Below are positions 23,767-30,750 of a stretch of 64,000 nt of DNA, piece by piece (the first letter of the stretch is position 1; every line of letters begins with the position of its first letter). The stretch is taken from contig NZ_CP134706.1 of assembly GCF_038246755.1 (NCBI RefSeq), forward strand, positions 1,922,001 to 1,986,000, written 5' to 3'. A model generated the notes under the pieces. The model ran no database searches, was not told where the DNA came from, and worked only from the letters and a program-made list of their open reading frames with translations. The DNA is from Micromonospora sp. FIMYZ51 (lineage in GTDB: Bacteria; Actinomycetota; Actinomycetes; Mycobacteriales; Micromonosporaceae). A program made the position numbers and the translations under genes.

Positions 23767-24082
23767 GGAAAAGGGCTCCTTCCGCACCGGAAGAAGCCGT
23801 CAGCCAGATTGCGGGTGCCCGAGATCAAAGGCGGCAGCGGAAACATGTGACCTAGACCGCTAGTCGACACGGGCCGTGGCCCGCGACGGGATTCGAACCC
23901 GCGTCTCACCTTGAAGAGAGGAAGTAGCCGATGCCTACGCACCGGGCACCCGCATCTGGAGTTGTGGCATCTCCCGAGATCAAGGGCGCTACACGGTGTC
24001 TTATGCCAAAGAAGTAACCGTGAAGCTTCGCACCGGGAGGTACCAGCCGAACGTATCACGACACGTCAAATCGCTCCATCGG
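23767..24082. other. Structured non-coding region upstream of Ro60
   Basis: Apart from the YrlA-like RNA, this region has a second possible stem, TGGCAT at 23965-23970 with ATGCCA at 24003-24008. An exact 11-bp direct repeat CCCGAGATCAA occurs at 23818-23828 and 23973-23983, bracketing the tRNA-like core. The Ro60 promoter must also lie here. No protein gene is likely. Confidence 0.6.
23804..23959 (-). ncRNA. yrlA: YrlA-like RNA with tRNA-like module, Ro60 partner candidate
   Basis: On the minus strand, upstream of the Ro60 gene, 23943-23959 and 23804-23821 form a 17-bp stem with one bulge that closes a tRNA-like core. The core has a canonical T arm (GCGGG-TTCGAAT-CCCGT, 23886-23902), a D-arm-like hairpin (GTAG-7 nt loop-CTAC, 23924-23938) and an acceptor-like GCCCG/CGGGC pairing. 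The anticodon arm is only a 4-bp TCTC/GAGA stem with an 8-nt loop and no valid anticodon. YrlA RNAs have exactly a tRNA mimic joined to a Ro60-binding stem and are encoded beside rsr. The exact ends and the true Ro60-binding stem are inferred. Confidence 0.72.
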
Positions 24083-24484
24083 CTATATCAGCGACCCGAA
24101 AATCTCGGCACCATCCGTGCACACGATCCGCACCCCGCCCGGCTTCGTACTGCCACCCCACTGCGCGTACGTCTCCACCGACTTGATGCCCGGATGTGCG
24201 GCTGCGGTGGCGGCCTGGGCGAGCACGTCAGCCCACCCTGCCGGGGTGCTCGGGGATGCGTCCACTGCCGGCGCGGCGACGGGGCTGCCGTCCCATTCGT
24301 GCGGCTGGTCGGCGTGGGTGGCGTCGGTGGTGCCGCCGAGCACGAGCTGCAACCTGACGCGGCCGGCGAGCGTCAACCCGACCGGTTTCGGGCCGCCATC
24401 GGTCGACCAGCGGGACACGTCGCCCGCCCACGGCTGGCTAGCGAGCACCGCAGCAAGCCAACCCTCCGCGTAACGAACCTTCAC
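24083..24484 (-). CDS. Hypothetical element protein
   Basis: A 133-residue protein with EGWLAAVLASQPWAGDVSRW, RVRLQLVLGGTTDATHADQP and GIKSVETYAQWGGSTKPGGV. It overlaps the hicB-like gene by four bases and so is probably in the same transcript. No family recognised. Confidence 0.55.
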   Translation of the reverse strand: MKVRYAEGWLAAVLASQPWAGDVSRWSTDGGPKPVGLTLAGRVRLQLVLGGTTDATHADQPHEWDGSPVAAPAVDASPSTPAGWADVLAQAATAAAHPGIKSVETYAQWGGSTKPGGVRIVCTDGAEIFGSLI

Positions 24485-24963
24485 GCCACGCCCTTCACCT
24501 GGGCGTTCTCGGCAGCCTTTCGGCCCTTCACGCTAGGGCGGCCCGCCTTCCGGGCGCGCCTTTCCGACGGCGCGACCTGCGAGATGCGCTGCGGGGTCAC
24601 GTCTAGCAGTGTCGCTGCGTCCCGAACTGACAGAGCGTGTTGCGACAGCATGCGCTGCGCCAGTTCGACGGTCTGCCGCTCTACCTGCTGTTTTTCAACC
24701 GCTACCCGGTTGCGGGCGGCGCGTAGTTGTGCGGCGGCTGCGTCTAGGTGCGGGTCGCCGGTGCGGTACTCGTATGACAGGCGGATGCCGGGTTCGGCTC
24801 CTTCTGGCATGTCTTCGAGCATGGCGATGGTTTCGCGGACGGCTTGGTCTAGGCCGGGCAGGTTGCGGGCGTAGGTGTGCGCGCCGTCGAGTTCGGGCAC
24901 GTCGGCGAGCCACGCATCGTCTTCGCGGGTGACGACGACCCGGTAGGTGTGGTGTTGGTTCAT
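24481..24963 (-). CDS. hicB: HicB-like antitoxin with C-terminal HTH
   Basis: A 160-residue protein. The N-terminal degraded RNase H fold of HicB is seen in YRVVVTREDDAWLADVPELD and the helix LDQAVRETIAMLED. A middle coiled coil (RNRVAVEKQQVERQTVELAQ) leads to an HTH (SVRDAATLLDVTPQRISQV), and the tail is basic. HicB proteins neutralise HicA and repress the operon. It follows hicA with a four-base overlap, the classic hicAB order. Confidence 0.8.
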   Translation of the reverse strand: MNQHHTYRVVVTREDDAWLADVPELDGAHTYARNLPGLDQAVRETIAMLEDMPEGAEPGIRLSYEYRTGDPHLDAAAAQLRAARNRVAVEKQQVERQTVELAQRMLSQHALSVRDAATLLDVTPQRISQVAPSERRARKAGRPSVKGRKAAENAQVKGVA

Positions 24964-25181
24964 CGCAGCCAGCCTTTCCCGAAGACCGGTTCCATGTCGC
25001 GTTCGATGGCTCGTAGGGTGCCGTTGGGTATGTCGCCGGGGTGTTGGGCGACGGTGGTGCGGGCGGTCACGGTTTCCCCGTTGTGGGTGGTTGACGCTTC
25101 GTACATGCGGTGGGAGCCGCGTTGGCGGGTGTGTTTGCCGCCGAGGTGTTCGATTCGTCGGTTGACTTCCCGCGCCTTCAT
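24960..25181 (-). CDS. hicA: HicA-type mRNA interferase toxin
   Basis: A 73-residue protein with a dsRBD-like fold: MKAREVNRRIEHLGGKHTRQ then RGSHRMYEAS with the catalytic-position His24, ending in TTVAQHPGDIPNGTLRAIER. HicA cleaves mRNA independently of ribosomes. The gene starts the hicA-hicB pair and has a palindromic operator overlapping its promoter. The conserved His and the operon order make the assignment solid. Confidence 0.85.
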   Translation of the reverse strand: MKAREVNRRIEHLGGKHTRQRGSHRMYEASTTHNGETVTARTTVAQHPGDIPNGTLRAIERDMEPVFGKGWLR

Positions 25182-25198
25182 ACGCTACACGCTAGTAA

Positions 25199-25224
25199 AG
25201 CCGCTAGACAACTGTCAAGCGGCT
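25199..25224 (-). promoter_or_regulatory. hicAB promoter/operator
   Basis: AGCCGCT at 25199-25205 and AGCGGCT at 25218-25224 form an inverted repeat that also includes flanking GAC/GTC. On the minus strand the -35-like TTGACA (25218-25213) lies inside it and TACTAG is downstream. Binding of HicB here would block transcription. Confidence 0.65.
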
Positions 25225-25298
25225 AGACAGTGCTGGTGGGGTGGGGTTTCAGCCGATCGTGGCACCGCTGCACGGCGGCCCGCGATGGCACCTGCGAC

Positions 25299-25490
25299 CT
25301 AGCTGGCGGCTGCGATAGCCGCGCCTTGCGGCCACACCAGCACCACATGCACCTGCGGTTCCCCGTCGGCCCGCTTGCGATTCCGCCGGGCGGCCTGCCG
25401 GGCGTTGCGGATGGCCGTGCCGCGCTGCTTGTCCCACACCCAGCCGGGCACGATGTACGAGAATTCGTCGGCGTCGCTCACGGTAGCCAT
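25299..25490 (-). CDS. Hypothetical small protein
   Basis: A 63-residue protein: EFSYIVPGWVWDKQRGTAIR, NARQAARRNRKRAD and PQVHVVLVWP. A basic middle between two beta strands suggests nucleic-acid contact, but no family is recognised. It stands alone upstream of hicA. Confidence 0.5.
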   Translation of the reverse strand: MATVSDADEFSYIVPGWVWDKQRGTAIRNARQAARRNRKRADGEPQVHVVLVWPQGAAIAAAS

Positions 25491-25592
25491 GCCGCCATTA
25501 TGCGGTCACTTTACGTCACCCGTCTATTGATTCACGACCTGTGTGACAGGTTGTGCGACACCCGGCGCAGCACAGGCGTCGCACAACCTGGC

Positions 25593-25859
25593 TCATTCGT
25601 CGCGGATGACGACCGCTCGACGTTCGACGGGAATCGGGTCGGTCGGGTCCGACGGTGCCACGAGCACAGCCTGAACACCGGAGGGCATTACGCCGTCGGC
25701 GTTGACGAGCCGAACGAGCGGCCACCCGTCCGGGTCGCGAACCATGCCGTCCGGGTCGATGGTGACACCGGGGGTGGCGATTGGCGGCGCTTCGTGGACG
25801 ACGCCGCCGATGATGGCGCGGGCGGGCTTCACGCGGACGTGTCTGGGACTGTCGGGCAT
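25593..25859 (-). CDS. Hypothetical small protein
   Basis: An 88-residue beta-rich protein (PDSPRHVRVKPARAIIGGVV, GMVRDPDGWPLVRLVNADGV, VERRAVVIRDE). GAGGATGA precedes the ATG. No family recognised. Confidence 0.5.
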   Translation of the reverse strand: MPDSPRHVRVKPARAIIGGVVHEAPPIATPGVTIDPDGMVRDPDGWPLVRLVNADGVMPSGVQAVLVAPSDPTDPIPVERRAVVIRDE

Positions 25860-25871
25860 GACGTCATCCTC

Positions 25872-26033
25872 TCAGCGAATGTGTTCGGCACCGAGCACAA
25901 TCCGGCGGCACTGGCAGGCGTAGCTGTCGCACTGGTGGTTCCAGGTGAGGAAGTGCAGGCCGGCGCGGCAGGCGGCCACGCGGGCGCGGTGAGCCCACAG
26001 GTAGCGGCGGCGCAGCGCACCTTCGGTGGCCAT
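25872..26033 (-). CDS. Small Cys-containing protein
   Basis: A 53-residue protein rich in Arg and Ala with NHQCDSYACQCRR near the end. Its ATG overlaps the stop of the zinc-ribbon gene upstream (TGATG). The coupling and conserved style of the train are the main evidence. Confidence 0.45.
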   Translation of the reverse strand: MATEGALRRRYLWAHRARVAACRAGLHFLTWNHQCDSYACQCRRIVLGAEHIR

Positions 26034-26203
26034 CAGCCAGCGAGCCCGTTGCAGGTGAGGCTGTGCGCCTCCACCTCCGTCTTGTCGGACAACACCACCA
26101 CCTGCAACGTGCCGTCGTCGGCGCGTCCGGCGGGCTCGGCGGTGACCGTGATTGGTAGCGGGGTGTCGCAGTCGGGGCAAGTCGCGTAGACAACAGCGCT
26201 CAT
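26033..26203 (-). CDS. Small zinc-ribbon-like protein
   Basis: A 56-residue protein, MSAVVYATCPDCDTPLPITV onward, ending HSLTCNGLAG. The CPDC pair plus a later Cys and His could bind zinc. It overlaps the genes on both sides, which fixes both start and stop. Confidence 0.55.
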   Translation of the reverse strand: MSAVVYATCPDCDTPLPITVTAEPAGRADDGTLQVVVLSDKTEVEAHSLTCNGLAG

Positions 26204-26403
26204 TCTTCGTCGGCCTTCCGCTCGGGGTCGTTGGGGTGCCGCTCGGCCCGCAGCATGTATTTGGTGATGTTCTGCTGGTGTTCGATCAGCACCCGCAGCA
26301 TCTCAATATCGGTAAGGTCGTGTTCGTCTTGCAGCCGGTCTAGTTCGGCGCGGATGGCGTTGCTGGCCCGCTGGACGGGCATGGTGCGTGCGTGCAGTCT
26401 CAT
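26200..26403 (-). CDS. Small helical protein
   Basis: A 67-residue, mostly alpha-helical charged protein (RASNAIRAELDRLQDEHDLT, DIEMLRVLIEHQQNITKYML). It could be a short dimeric coiled coil. ATGA overlaps at both ends. Confidence 0.55.
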   Translation of the reverse strand: MRLHARTMPVQRASNAIRAELDRLQDEHDLTDIEMLRVLIEHQQNITKYMLRAERHPNDPERKADEE

Positions 26404-26594
26404 CGGTCCTCCTCGACGGCGGTGAGGGTGCCGTCCCGCAACTGGCTGGCGTACACGGCCAGCCGGGCTTGTACCGCCTCGGTGTCGTCGGGGTCGGCGG
26501 TGGTGGTGGCCAGCTGCCAGCCTTCAACCGGCTGCAGGGCGAAGCGGGCGAGCAGGGAGCGGGCGGCGGCGTCAATGCGCGGGTCGACGGTCAC
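26400..26594 (-). CDS. Small helical protein
   Basis: A 64-residue protein: MTVDPRIDAAARSLLARFAL, then QLATTTADPDDTEAVQARLA and SQLRDGTLTAVEEDR. Coupled on both sides. No family recognised. Confidence 0.5.
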   Translation of the reverse strand: MTVDPRIDAAARSLLARFALQPVEGWQLATTTADPDDTEAVQARLAVYASQLRDGTLTAVEEDR

Positions 26595-26782
26595 CGGCTG
26601 GCTTCCGTGGCCGGGTTGGCCTTGTTGCGCAGACGTCCGGCCACAATGCGGTACGCCCGAATCTCACCGGCCCTGTCAGGTGACGGGTCCGTGCGGTTGA
26701 TGGCTTCGAGGGTGTCCGCCAGCATGTCGAACTGGGCGGCCACGGCGGCGGCTCGGGTGACGGCGGCGGGCAGGTCAGTCAT
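26591..26782 (-). CDS. Small helical protein
   Basis: A 63-residue protein: MTDLPAAVTRAAAVAAQFDM, LADTLEAINRTDPSPDRAGE, IRAYRIVAGRLRNKANPATE. Two predicted helices; coupled by four-base overlaps. Function unknown. Confidence 0.5.
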   Translation of the reverse strand: MTDLPAAVTRAAAVAAQFDMLADTLEAINRTDPSPDRAGEIRAYRIVAGRLRNKANPATEASR

Positions 26783-26982
26783 CGGGTGGCCTCACCTTCC
26801 GGCTCGACCTTGGCGAGCTCGGCTTCGAGGTACCGGCCGACGGCCCGCTCCCAGAACGGCTGCCGCAGATGCTCCGGCAGATGGTTAACGATCTGCCCGT
26901 TCGAGATGCCAGGATGCGCGGCCTTGATCGGACTGAGGATGGCGTCGATTTCGGCCTCAACCTCCGGCGTCAGGCTGGTCAC
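26779..26982 (-). CDS. Small hypothetical protein
   Basis: A 67-residue protein: EVEAEIDAILSPIKAAHPGI, SNGQIVNHLPEHLRQPFWER, AVGRYLEAELAKVE. The middle part (ISNGQIVNHLPEHLR) could be a short helix-turn-helix. Coupled on both sides. Confidence 0.5.
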   Translation of the reverse strand: MTSLTPEVEAEIDAILSPIKAAHPGISNGQIVNHLPEHLRQPFWERAVGRYLEAELAKVEPEGEATR

Positions 26983-27416
26983 TGTGACCGCCTCCGCTGT
27001 GCCGCACGCCGGGCCGCCCGGTTTCCGCCCTGCGGCACCTGGGCCAACGCCTGCCGCATCGCCGCCACATCACCACGCTTGCCGCCCGAGACGGCTACGG
27101 GGGCCGCGTCGCAGCCTGGCTCCCACCGTTGGCCCACCAACTGCCAGCGGCAGCCTGCGCGGGTGTCGGACAGGCTGACGGGGCTGGTGCAGCGGCACGT
27201 TGCCCCCGTCAGCAGTCGCTCCGCTAAACCGAGTGCCGCGGCTGTGGGGGAGCGGTGTTCGTCGGAGATGAGCCGCGCACCCTGGTAGGTGGCGACCGCA
27301 TACCAGCGGGCTTCTTCGACCGGGCCGTTCTCGTCTCCGGCGTAGCCGATCTCGAAGCCGGCGGCACCGGCCCGGCCCACGAGGTCGGCGCAGGCAATCA
27401 CCATGTCGTCGTTCAT
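26979..27416 (-). CDS. Hypothetical protein with three-Cys cluster
   Basis: A 145-residue protein, MVIACADLVGRAGAAGFEIG then EARWYAVATYQGARLISDEH, a Cys cluster (GATCRCTSP, RAGCRWQL, WEPGCDAAP) and an Arg-rich C-terminus. It is a recurrent type of element protein to my eye, but I cannot name it. Confidence 0.55.
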   Translation of the reverse strand: MNDDMVIACADLVGRAGAAGFEIGYAGDENGPVEEARWYAVATYQGARLISDEHRSPTAAALGLAERLLTGATCRCTSPVSLSDTRAGCRWQLVGQRWEPGCDAAPVAVSGGKRGDVAAMRQALAQVPQGGNRAARRAAQRRRSQ

Positions 27417-27428
27417 GGGTGTCTCCGT

Positions 27429-27659
27429 TCAGTTGGGGTGGATGACGTGGCCGAGTTCCCGACACCGGAATGTGGGCGGGGCCGGGTGGCAGTGCTGGCA
27501 GACCGGCTCGCCGGACGGAGAGACGACGGTGCGCCGGTAGCCGGCTTCCAGAATGGCGCGGGCCAGCGCGAGTGGGGTGTTGCCGAGGCCGTCCCGATGG
27601 CGTCCGATCAGGTCGGCGAGAACAGACACGTCAGTGTCGCTGTACGGGACGGCGGTCAC
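27429..27659 (-). CDS. Small zinc-binding-type protein
   Basis: A 76-residue protein with GTG start at 27659, coupled to the gene upstream (GTGA). Helical first half (DVSVLADLIGRHRDGLGNTP, LALARAILEAGYRR), then VCQHCHPAPPTFRCRELGHV, a Cys/His cluster likely to bind zinc. Confidence 0.55.
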   Translation of the reverse strand: MTAVPYSDTDVSVLADLIGRHRDGLGNTPLALARAILEAGYRRTVVSPSGEPVCQHCHPAPPTFRCRELGHVIHPN

Positions 27660-28084
27660 GAAGCCACCTCGGTCGGCTTGACCGGGTGATACCAGCGGTT
27701 CGGCTTCCCGCCGATCGGCCCCGACGACCCCCAGCACTCCACCCCCGGCAACTGCCGGTCATGCCCCCACGCAGGGCGGTTGCCGGACCACATTTCGGCG
27801 CCCACATGGTCGGCGCACGTCCACGTCTCCACCGGCACCGATCCGGTGTTGCGGTTGTCGTAGCGGACTTCGGTGGCGGGCTGGCCGCATGGGCAGCCGG
27901 CGGCGCGGGCGGCAGCGTTGTGGGCTCGCCAGCGGCGCTCGGCTTGCAGCGTTTCGTTGACGGGCGGGATTGGGCGGGTGGCGTCCCAGGCGGGTCGGAT
28001 GGCCAGGAACAGGACCCAGCCGAGGGCTAGGCCGGCGACGACGGCTATCAGGATGATCGCTAGGGCGAGAGTTGAGCCGGTCAT
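27656..28084 (-). CDS. Membrane-anchored protein with Cys-rich domain
   Basis: A 142-residue protein. An N-terminal transmembrane helix (STLALAIILIAVVAGLALGW) is followed by a helical linker and a soluble domain with GCPCGQPATEVRYD and WTCADHVGAEMW, where C-x-C and C-x2-H could bind zinc. The N-terminus looks like an uncleaved anchor. No family recognised. Confidence 0.6.
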   Translation of the reverse strand: MTGSTLALAIILIAVVAGLALGWVLFLAIRPAWDATRPIPPVNETLQAERRWRAHNAAARAAGCPCGQPATEVRYDNRNTGSVPVETWTCADHVGAEMWSGNRPAWGHDRQLPGVECWGSSGPIGGKPNRWYHPVKPTEVAS

Positions 28085-28104
28085 GGCGGGTTCCTCCGGT
28101 CGGG

Positions 28105-28404
28105 TCAGCCGCGCTCGGCGGCAGGGTTGTCGGGGACAGTCGCAGCCCAGCCAGACTGAAACACCAGCCCAGCCCGGTCCACCCCCAGCCGCTCACACAG
28201 CAGCTCGAACGCCAGGTTGGCGCCGGTCATGTGGGAGCCGTTGCGGAGTGCGTTGTCGATGGCGGCGAGGATGGCCGGCAGGTGCGGATCGTCGGCGTCC
28301 ACGGGTCCGCCGTGCAGTGGGCAGGACGCGAGGGCACCGTTCGGTAGGCGGCGGCCACCACCGGCACAGCAGAACGCGCAGTCCATCGGGTCGAAGTCGG
28401 TCAC
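28105..28404 (-). CDS. Hypothetical protein with N-terminal zinc-type motif
   Basis: A 99-residue protein beginning MTDFDPMDCAFCCAGGGRRL with later CPLHGG, so four Cys/His ligands are available. The rest is helical (HLPAILAAIDNALRNG, LAFELLCERLGVDRAGL). Coupled to the gene upstream. Confidence 0.55.
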   Translation of the reverse strand: MTDFDPMDCAFCCAGGGRRLPNGALASCPLHGGPVDADDPHLPAILAAIDNALRNGSHMTGANLAFELLCERLGVDRAGLVFQSGWAATVPDNPAAERG

Positions 28405-28802
28405 GGCGTGACCTTGCGGTCGCGGCCAGACTGGTTGCTGGTATCGCCTATCCCAGCGGCTCCGGCAAAAGGATCAGTCGTCCGTGCCGCGTTGATGTTG
28501 CTGCCATGTGCCGTTTCGAGCCCGCGAAAGTCGAAGTCGATGCCGTGGTCGATGCGGACAATGTCCACCAGGTCCCCGAGCGGCGTCGCGGCAGATCGAT
28601 ACCAGAAGACAGGTTCGATCGTCGTCCGGCGGGCGTCTCCCTCTGGGCTGGGTGCGGTGGTCGCGATCGTGGCCCATCCGATGAAGGGCAGGGTGATGCG
28701 CGGGTCGTCGGCATCCTGGACGATGAAGATGCCGTGAACCCACCGAAAATCCGGCTTGAAGTTGAGCAAGGTTCGCGAGATGGCCTTTGTCGTGTCGGTC
28801 AT
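28401..28802 (-). CDS. Hypothetical protein
   Basis: A 133-residue beta-rich protein: LLNFKPDFRWVHGIFIVQDA, LPFIGWATIATTAPSPEGDA, IEPVFWYRSAATPLGDLVDI, then a Gly/Asn/Asp-rich tail. GGAGGACACC lies before the ATG. No family recognised. Confidence 0.55.
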   Translation of the reverse strand: MTDTTKAISRTLLNFKPDFRWVHGIFIVQDADDPRITLPFIGWATIATTAPSPEGDARRTTIEPVFWYRSAATPLGDLVDIVRIDHGIDFDFRGLETAHGSNINAARTTDPFAGAAGIGDTSNQSGRDRKVTP

Positions 28803-28814
28803 GGTGTCCTCCGG

Positions 28815-29183
28815 TCAGTGGTTGATGCCGTGTTCGTCGGGCAGCACTCCCACAGCCACCAAAGCGTCAATGACACGTCGCAGGTCCCCGCCATCAACTG
28901 TCTCGGGCAACTGCACACGCACCTCAATGCCACGGTTGCAGCCGACTACCAGCGGGCCGCGTTTCCACGCCCGAGGGGTGCGCGGGTCGACGGGTCTGTG
29001 GTGCTGGTTGGTGGTGGCGTCGATGGCTGCCCGCCGGTCGTAGTCGTCGTCGGGGTCGGTGATGGTCCATGCGGCGCCGTTGGTGGTGACTGTCCAGTGG
29101 GGGACACGTCGGTGAATCATTTTGGCGAGGCCACCGGCGGCTGTCGTGGGGCCGGCGGGGTGTGCTCGTTCCGTGTCGGTCAT
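28815..29183 (-). CDS. Hypothetical protein
   Basis: A 122-residue protein with WTVTTNGAAWTITDPDDDYD, GPLVVGCNRGIEVRVQLPET and DLRRVIDALVAVGVLPDEHG. The first seven residues and the ribosome binding site (GGAGGACACC) are nearly the same as in the two neighbouring genes at 28401 and 29196, suggesting that the leader was copied between genes. Confidence 0.55.
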   Translation of the reverse strand: MTDTERAHPAGPTTAAGGLAKMIHRRVPHWTVTTNGAAWTITDPDDDYDRRAAIDATTNQHHRPVDPRTPRAWKRGPLVVGCNRGIEVRVQLPETVDGGDLRRVIDALVAVGVLPDEHGINH

Positions 29184-29195
29184 GGTGTCCTCCGG

Positions 29196-29480
29196 TCAGT
29201 CGTTCTGGTAGTGGCCGTCGACCAGCGCGAGCAACTGCTCGGCCAGGCGGCGGGCGTTGTCTGCGGTCAGGTGCATCGGCGCTTCCACCGTCGGCCCGGT
29301 CGGGTCGTTCATGTTCGCGGGCGCGGTGGCGCGGACCCAGATGTGCGGGCCGGACGCGGCGGACGACTCGTAGGCGCGAATTTCGCCGCCGTACTCGGAT
29401 GGGATGGGTGGCAGGTGGCCGAAGCCACGGTCGGTGGTGGTGCGGGTCAGGTGCCAGTTGTCGTTGGCGGTATCGGTCAT
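29196..29480 (-). CDS. Hypothetical protein
   Basis: A 94-residue protein: WHLTRTTTDRGFGHLPPIPS, GEIRAYESSAASGPHIWVRA, LTADNARRLAEQLLALVDGH. A beta-rich body with a C-terminal helix, common among element proteins that carry a LTxxxARxLAxxLL tail. Good GGAGGAACGCC ribosome binding site. Function unknown. Confidence 0.55.
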   Translation of the reverse strand: MTDTANDNWHLTRTTTDRGFGHLPPIPSEYGGEIRAYESSAASGPHIWVRATAPANMNDPTGPTVEAPMHLTADNARRLAEQLLALVDGHYQND

Positions 29481-29504
29481 GGCGTTCCTCCTTCGGGGGT
29501 TGGG

Positions 29505-29738
29505 TTAGCCGCGTGAGACGGCGGGGGCGAGCAGATCACCTTGCGCCTGTGCCCGCTTCTGCTCGGCCAGCAGCGCGAGCAGTTCCGGCGACGGCGTCAG
29601 GTGCGAGTTGTTGCAGTAGAAGACCGGGCAGTAGCGCCACACGCCTTCCCAGCCGTCGCTGGCGCGGCCAGTGCGCGGGTTGGTCGACACCATCGGGCCG
29701 TGCCCGGCAGGACACTCGGGTTGGGTCTGCGCGGTCAC
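29505..29738 (-). CDS. Small zinc-ribbon-like protein
   Basis: A 77-residue protein with ECPAGHGPMVSTNPRTGRAS then WRYCPVFYCNNSHLTPSPEL, giving CxxxxH and CxxxxC pairs suited to zinc. A helical C-terminus follows. Coupled to the gene upstream by ATGA overlap. Confidence 0.55.
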   Translation of the reverse strand: MTAQTQPECPAGHGPMVSTNPRTGRASDGWEGVWRYCPVFYCNNSHLTPSPELLALLAEQKRAQAQGDLLAPAVSRG

Positions 29739-30268
29739 CGGTCGACCGCCGTCTCAGTCCACTCGCCCACATGCCGCACCTGTAGACGCCGCAACGGTGA
29801 ACCCTCCCAGCCCAGCGCGCGCATGAACTCGACCGCGTCGTCCAGGTCGTCCTGTTCGAAAACGCTGTCCGTGTCGCCGAGGTGCCGGGCCCCGTACTGC
29901 CAGCGCGCACCGAATAGCGGCATCACGGCGTCGGCGATGCGGTGGTAGTAGTCCCAGCGGTCGGGCTCGTTGGGGTGAACTTCGGAGGTGCAGCCGCAGT
30001 CGGCGGCGTGCACCTTGCGGACGATCAGGGTGTGCAGCTCGCTGGCTGCCGAGTCGTCGTCTCCGTCACCTTCGTTTGCTGCGGCTGGCCAGGTGTTCTG
30101 GTTGCCGGGCAGGTCGGGGCAGGTGGCTATGTGTTCGTGCATGGCGGCGTCGACCTTGGTCATGGTGTCGGGGCCGATGGTGTGGTTGCAGCCGTCTACG
30201 ACGACGATCCATGCGTCGTCGCCGAGGCGGTGCATGCTGGCGGTTGAGGTCGGCTCGGGCGCGGTCAC
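29735..30268 (-). CDS. Hypothetical acidic protein
   Basis: A 177-residue protein, GTG start overlapping the upstream stop. It contains LGDDAWIVVVDGCNHTIGPD, ELHTLIVRKVHAADCGCTSE and DLDDAVEFMRALGWEGSPLR. The combination of Cys/His residues and acidic helices suggests a metal-stabilised soluble protein. No family recognised. Confidence 0.55.
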   Translation of the reverse strand: MTAPEPTSTASMHRLGDDAWIVVVDGCNHTIGPDTMTKVDAAMHEHIATCPDLPGNQNTWPAAANEGDGDDDSAASELHTLIVRKVHAADCGCTSEVHPNEPDRWDYYHRIADAVMPLFGARWQYGARHLGDTDSVFEQDDLDDAVEFMRALGWEGSPLRRLQVRHVGEWTETAVDR

Positions 30269-30750
30269 TGGTTGGCCTCCGTCCATGCGGTCTGAAACTC
30301 GGCCAGCGGATCCATTACGTGCACGCCGTCGACCTGCTCAGCCAGGTGGGAGAACTCCCGCACCTGATCGTGCCGGATCACAGCCGTACCAGCGGTGAAC
30401 GTGCACGCCGACCAGGAGTACACGTTGAGACGGATGTAGAAGTCGTTGACGGCGGACACCTTGCCGACGGGGCAGCGTCCGTTGTCGAGTCCGGCGGCGA
30501 GCACATCACCGGGACGCAACGGCATGTCCTCATCCCGCAGGCGGGGTTGCGGCTTGCGTGGTTGGGTGCGCTTACGGAGGGCGTATTTCTGGCCGCTGGC
30601 CGGGTCGGTGATGGTGGCGGGGACCGGGCTGGCGAACAGGATCGGCTCGCTGCCGGGGTCGACGGTGCGGCGGTCGGTCGGCTTGTCGCGGCGGGTCTGT
30701 GGGTTGGTGAACAGGGGCTTGTCGCTGGCGTCGGTGCTCGGGTTGGTCAT
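30265..30750 (-). CDS. First gene of the long minus-strand train, hypothetical
   Basis: A 161-residue protein. The N-terminal 60 residues are polar and disordered, then RDEDMPLRPGDVLAAGLDNG, GKVSAVNDFYIRLNVYSWSA and RHDQVREFSHLAEQVDGVHV form a beta-rich domain. It is the first gene read leftward from the iteron-like region, so its promoter should be in 30751-31000. Confidence 0.55.
   Translation of the reverse strand: MTNPSTDASDKPLFTNPQTRRDKPTDRRTVDPGSEPILFASPVPATITDPASGQKYALRKRTQPRKPQPRLRDEDMPLRPGDVLAAGLDNGRCPVGKVSAVNDFYIRLNVYSWSACTFTAGTAVIRHDQVREFSHLAEQVDGVHVMDPLAEFQTAWTEANQ

Noticed and set aside
21691..23850. A 719-codon open frame on the plus strand opposite Ro60
   Set aside because: Its residues are a His/Arg/Pro-rich mix typical of antisense frames in GC-rich genes, it has no recognisable domain, and the minus strand encodes an intact Ro60 with intein.
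23869..23950. A functional tRNA gene
   Set aside because: The T arm is perfect and a D-like arm exists, but the anticodon arm is a 4-bp stem with an 8-nt loop lacking a T33-type anticodon position, and only five acceptor pairs form. Its place beside Ro60 favours a tRNA mimic.
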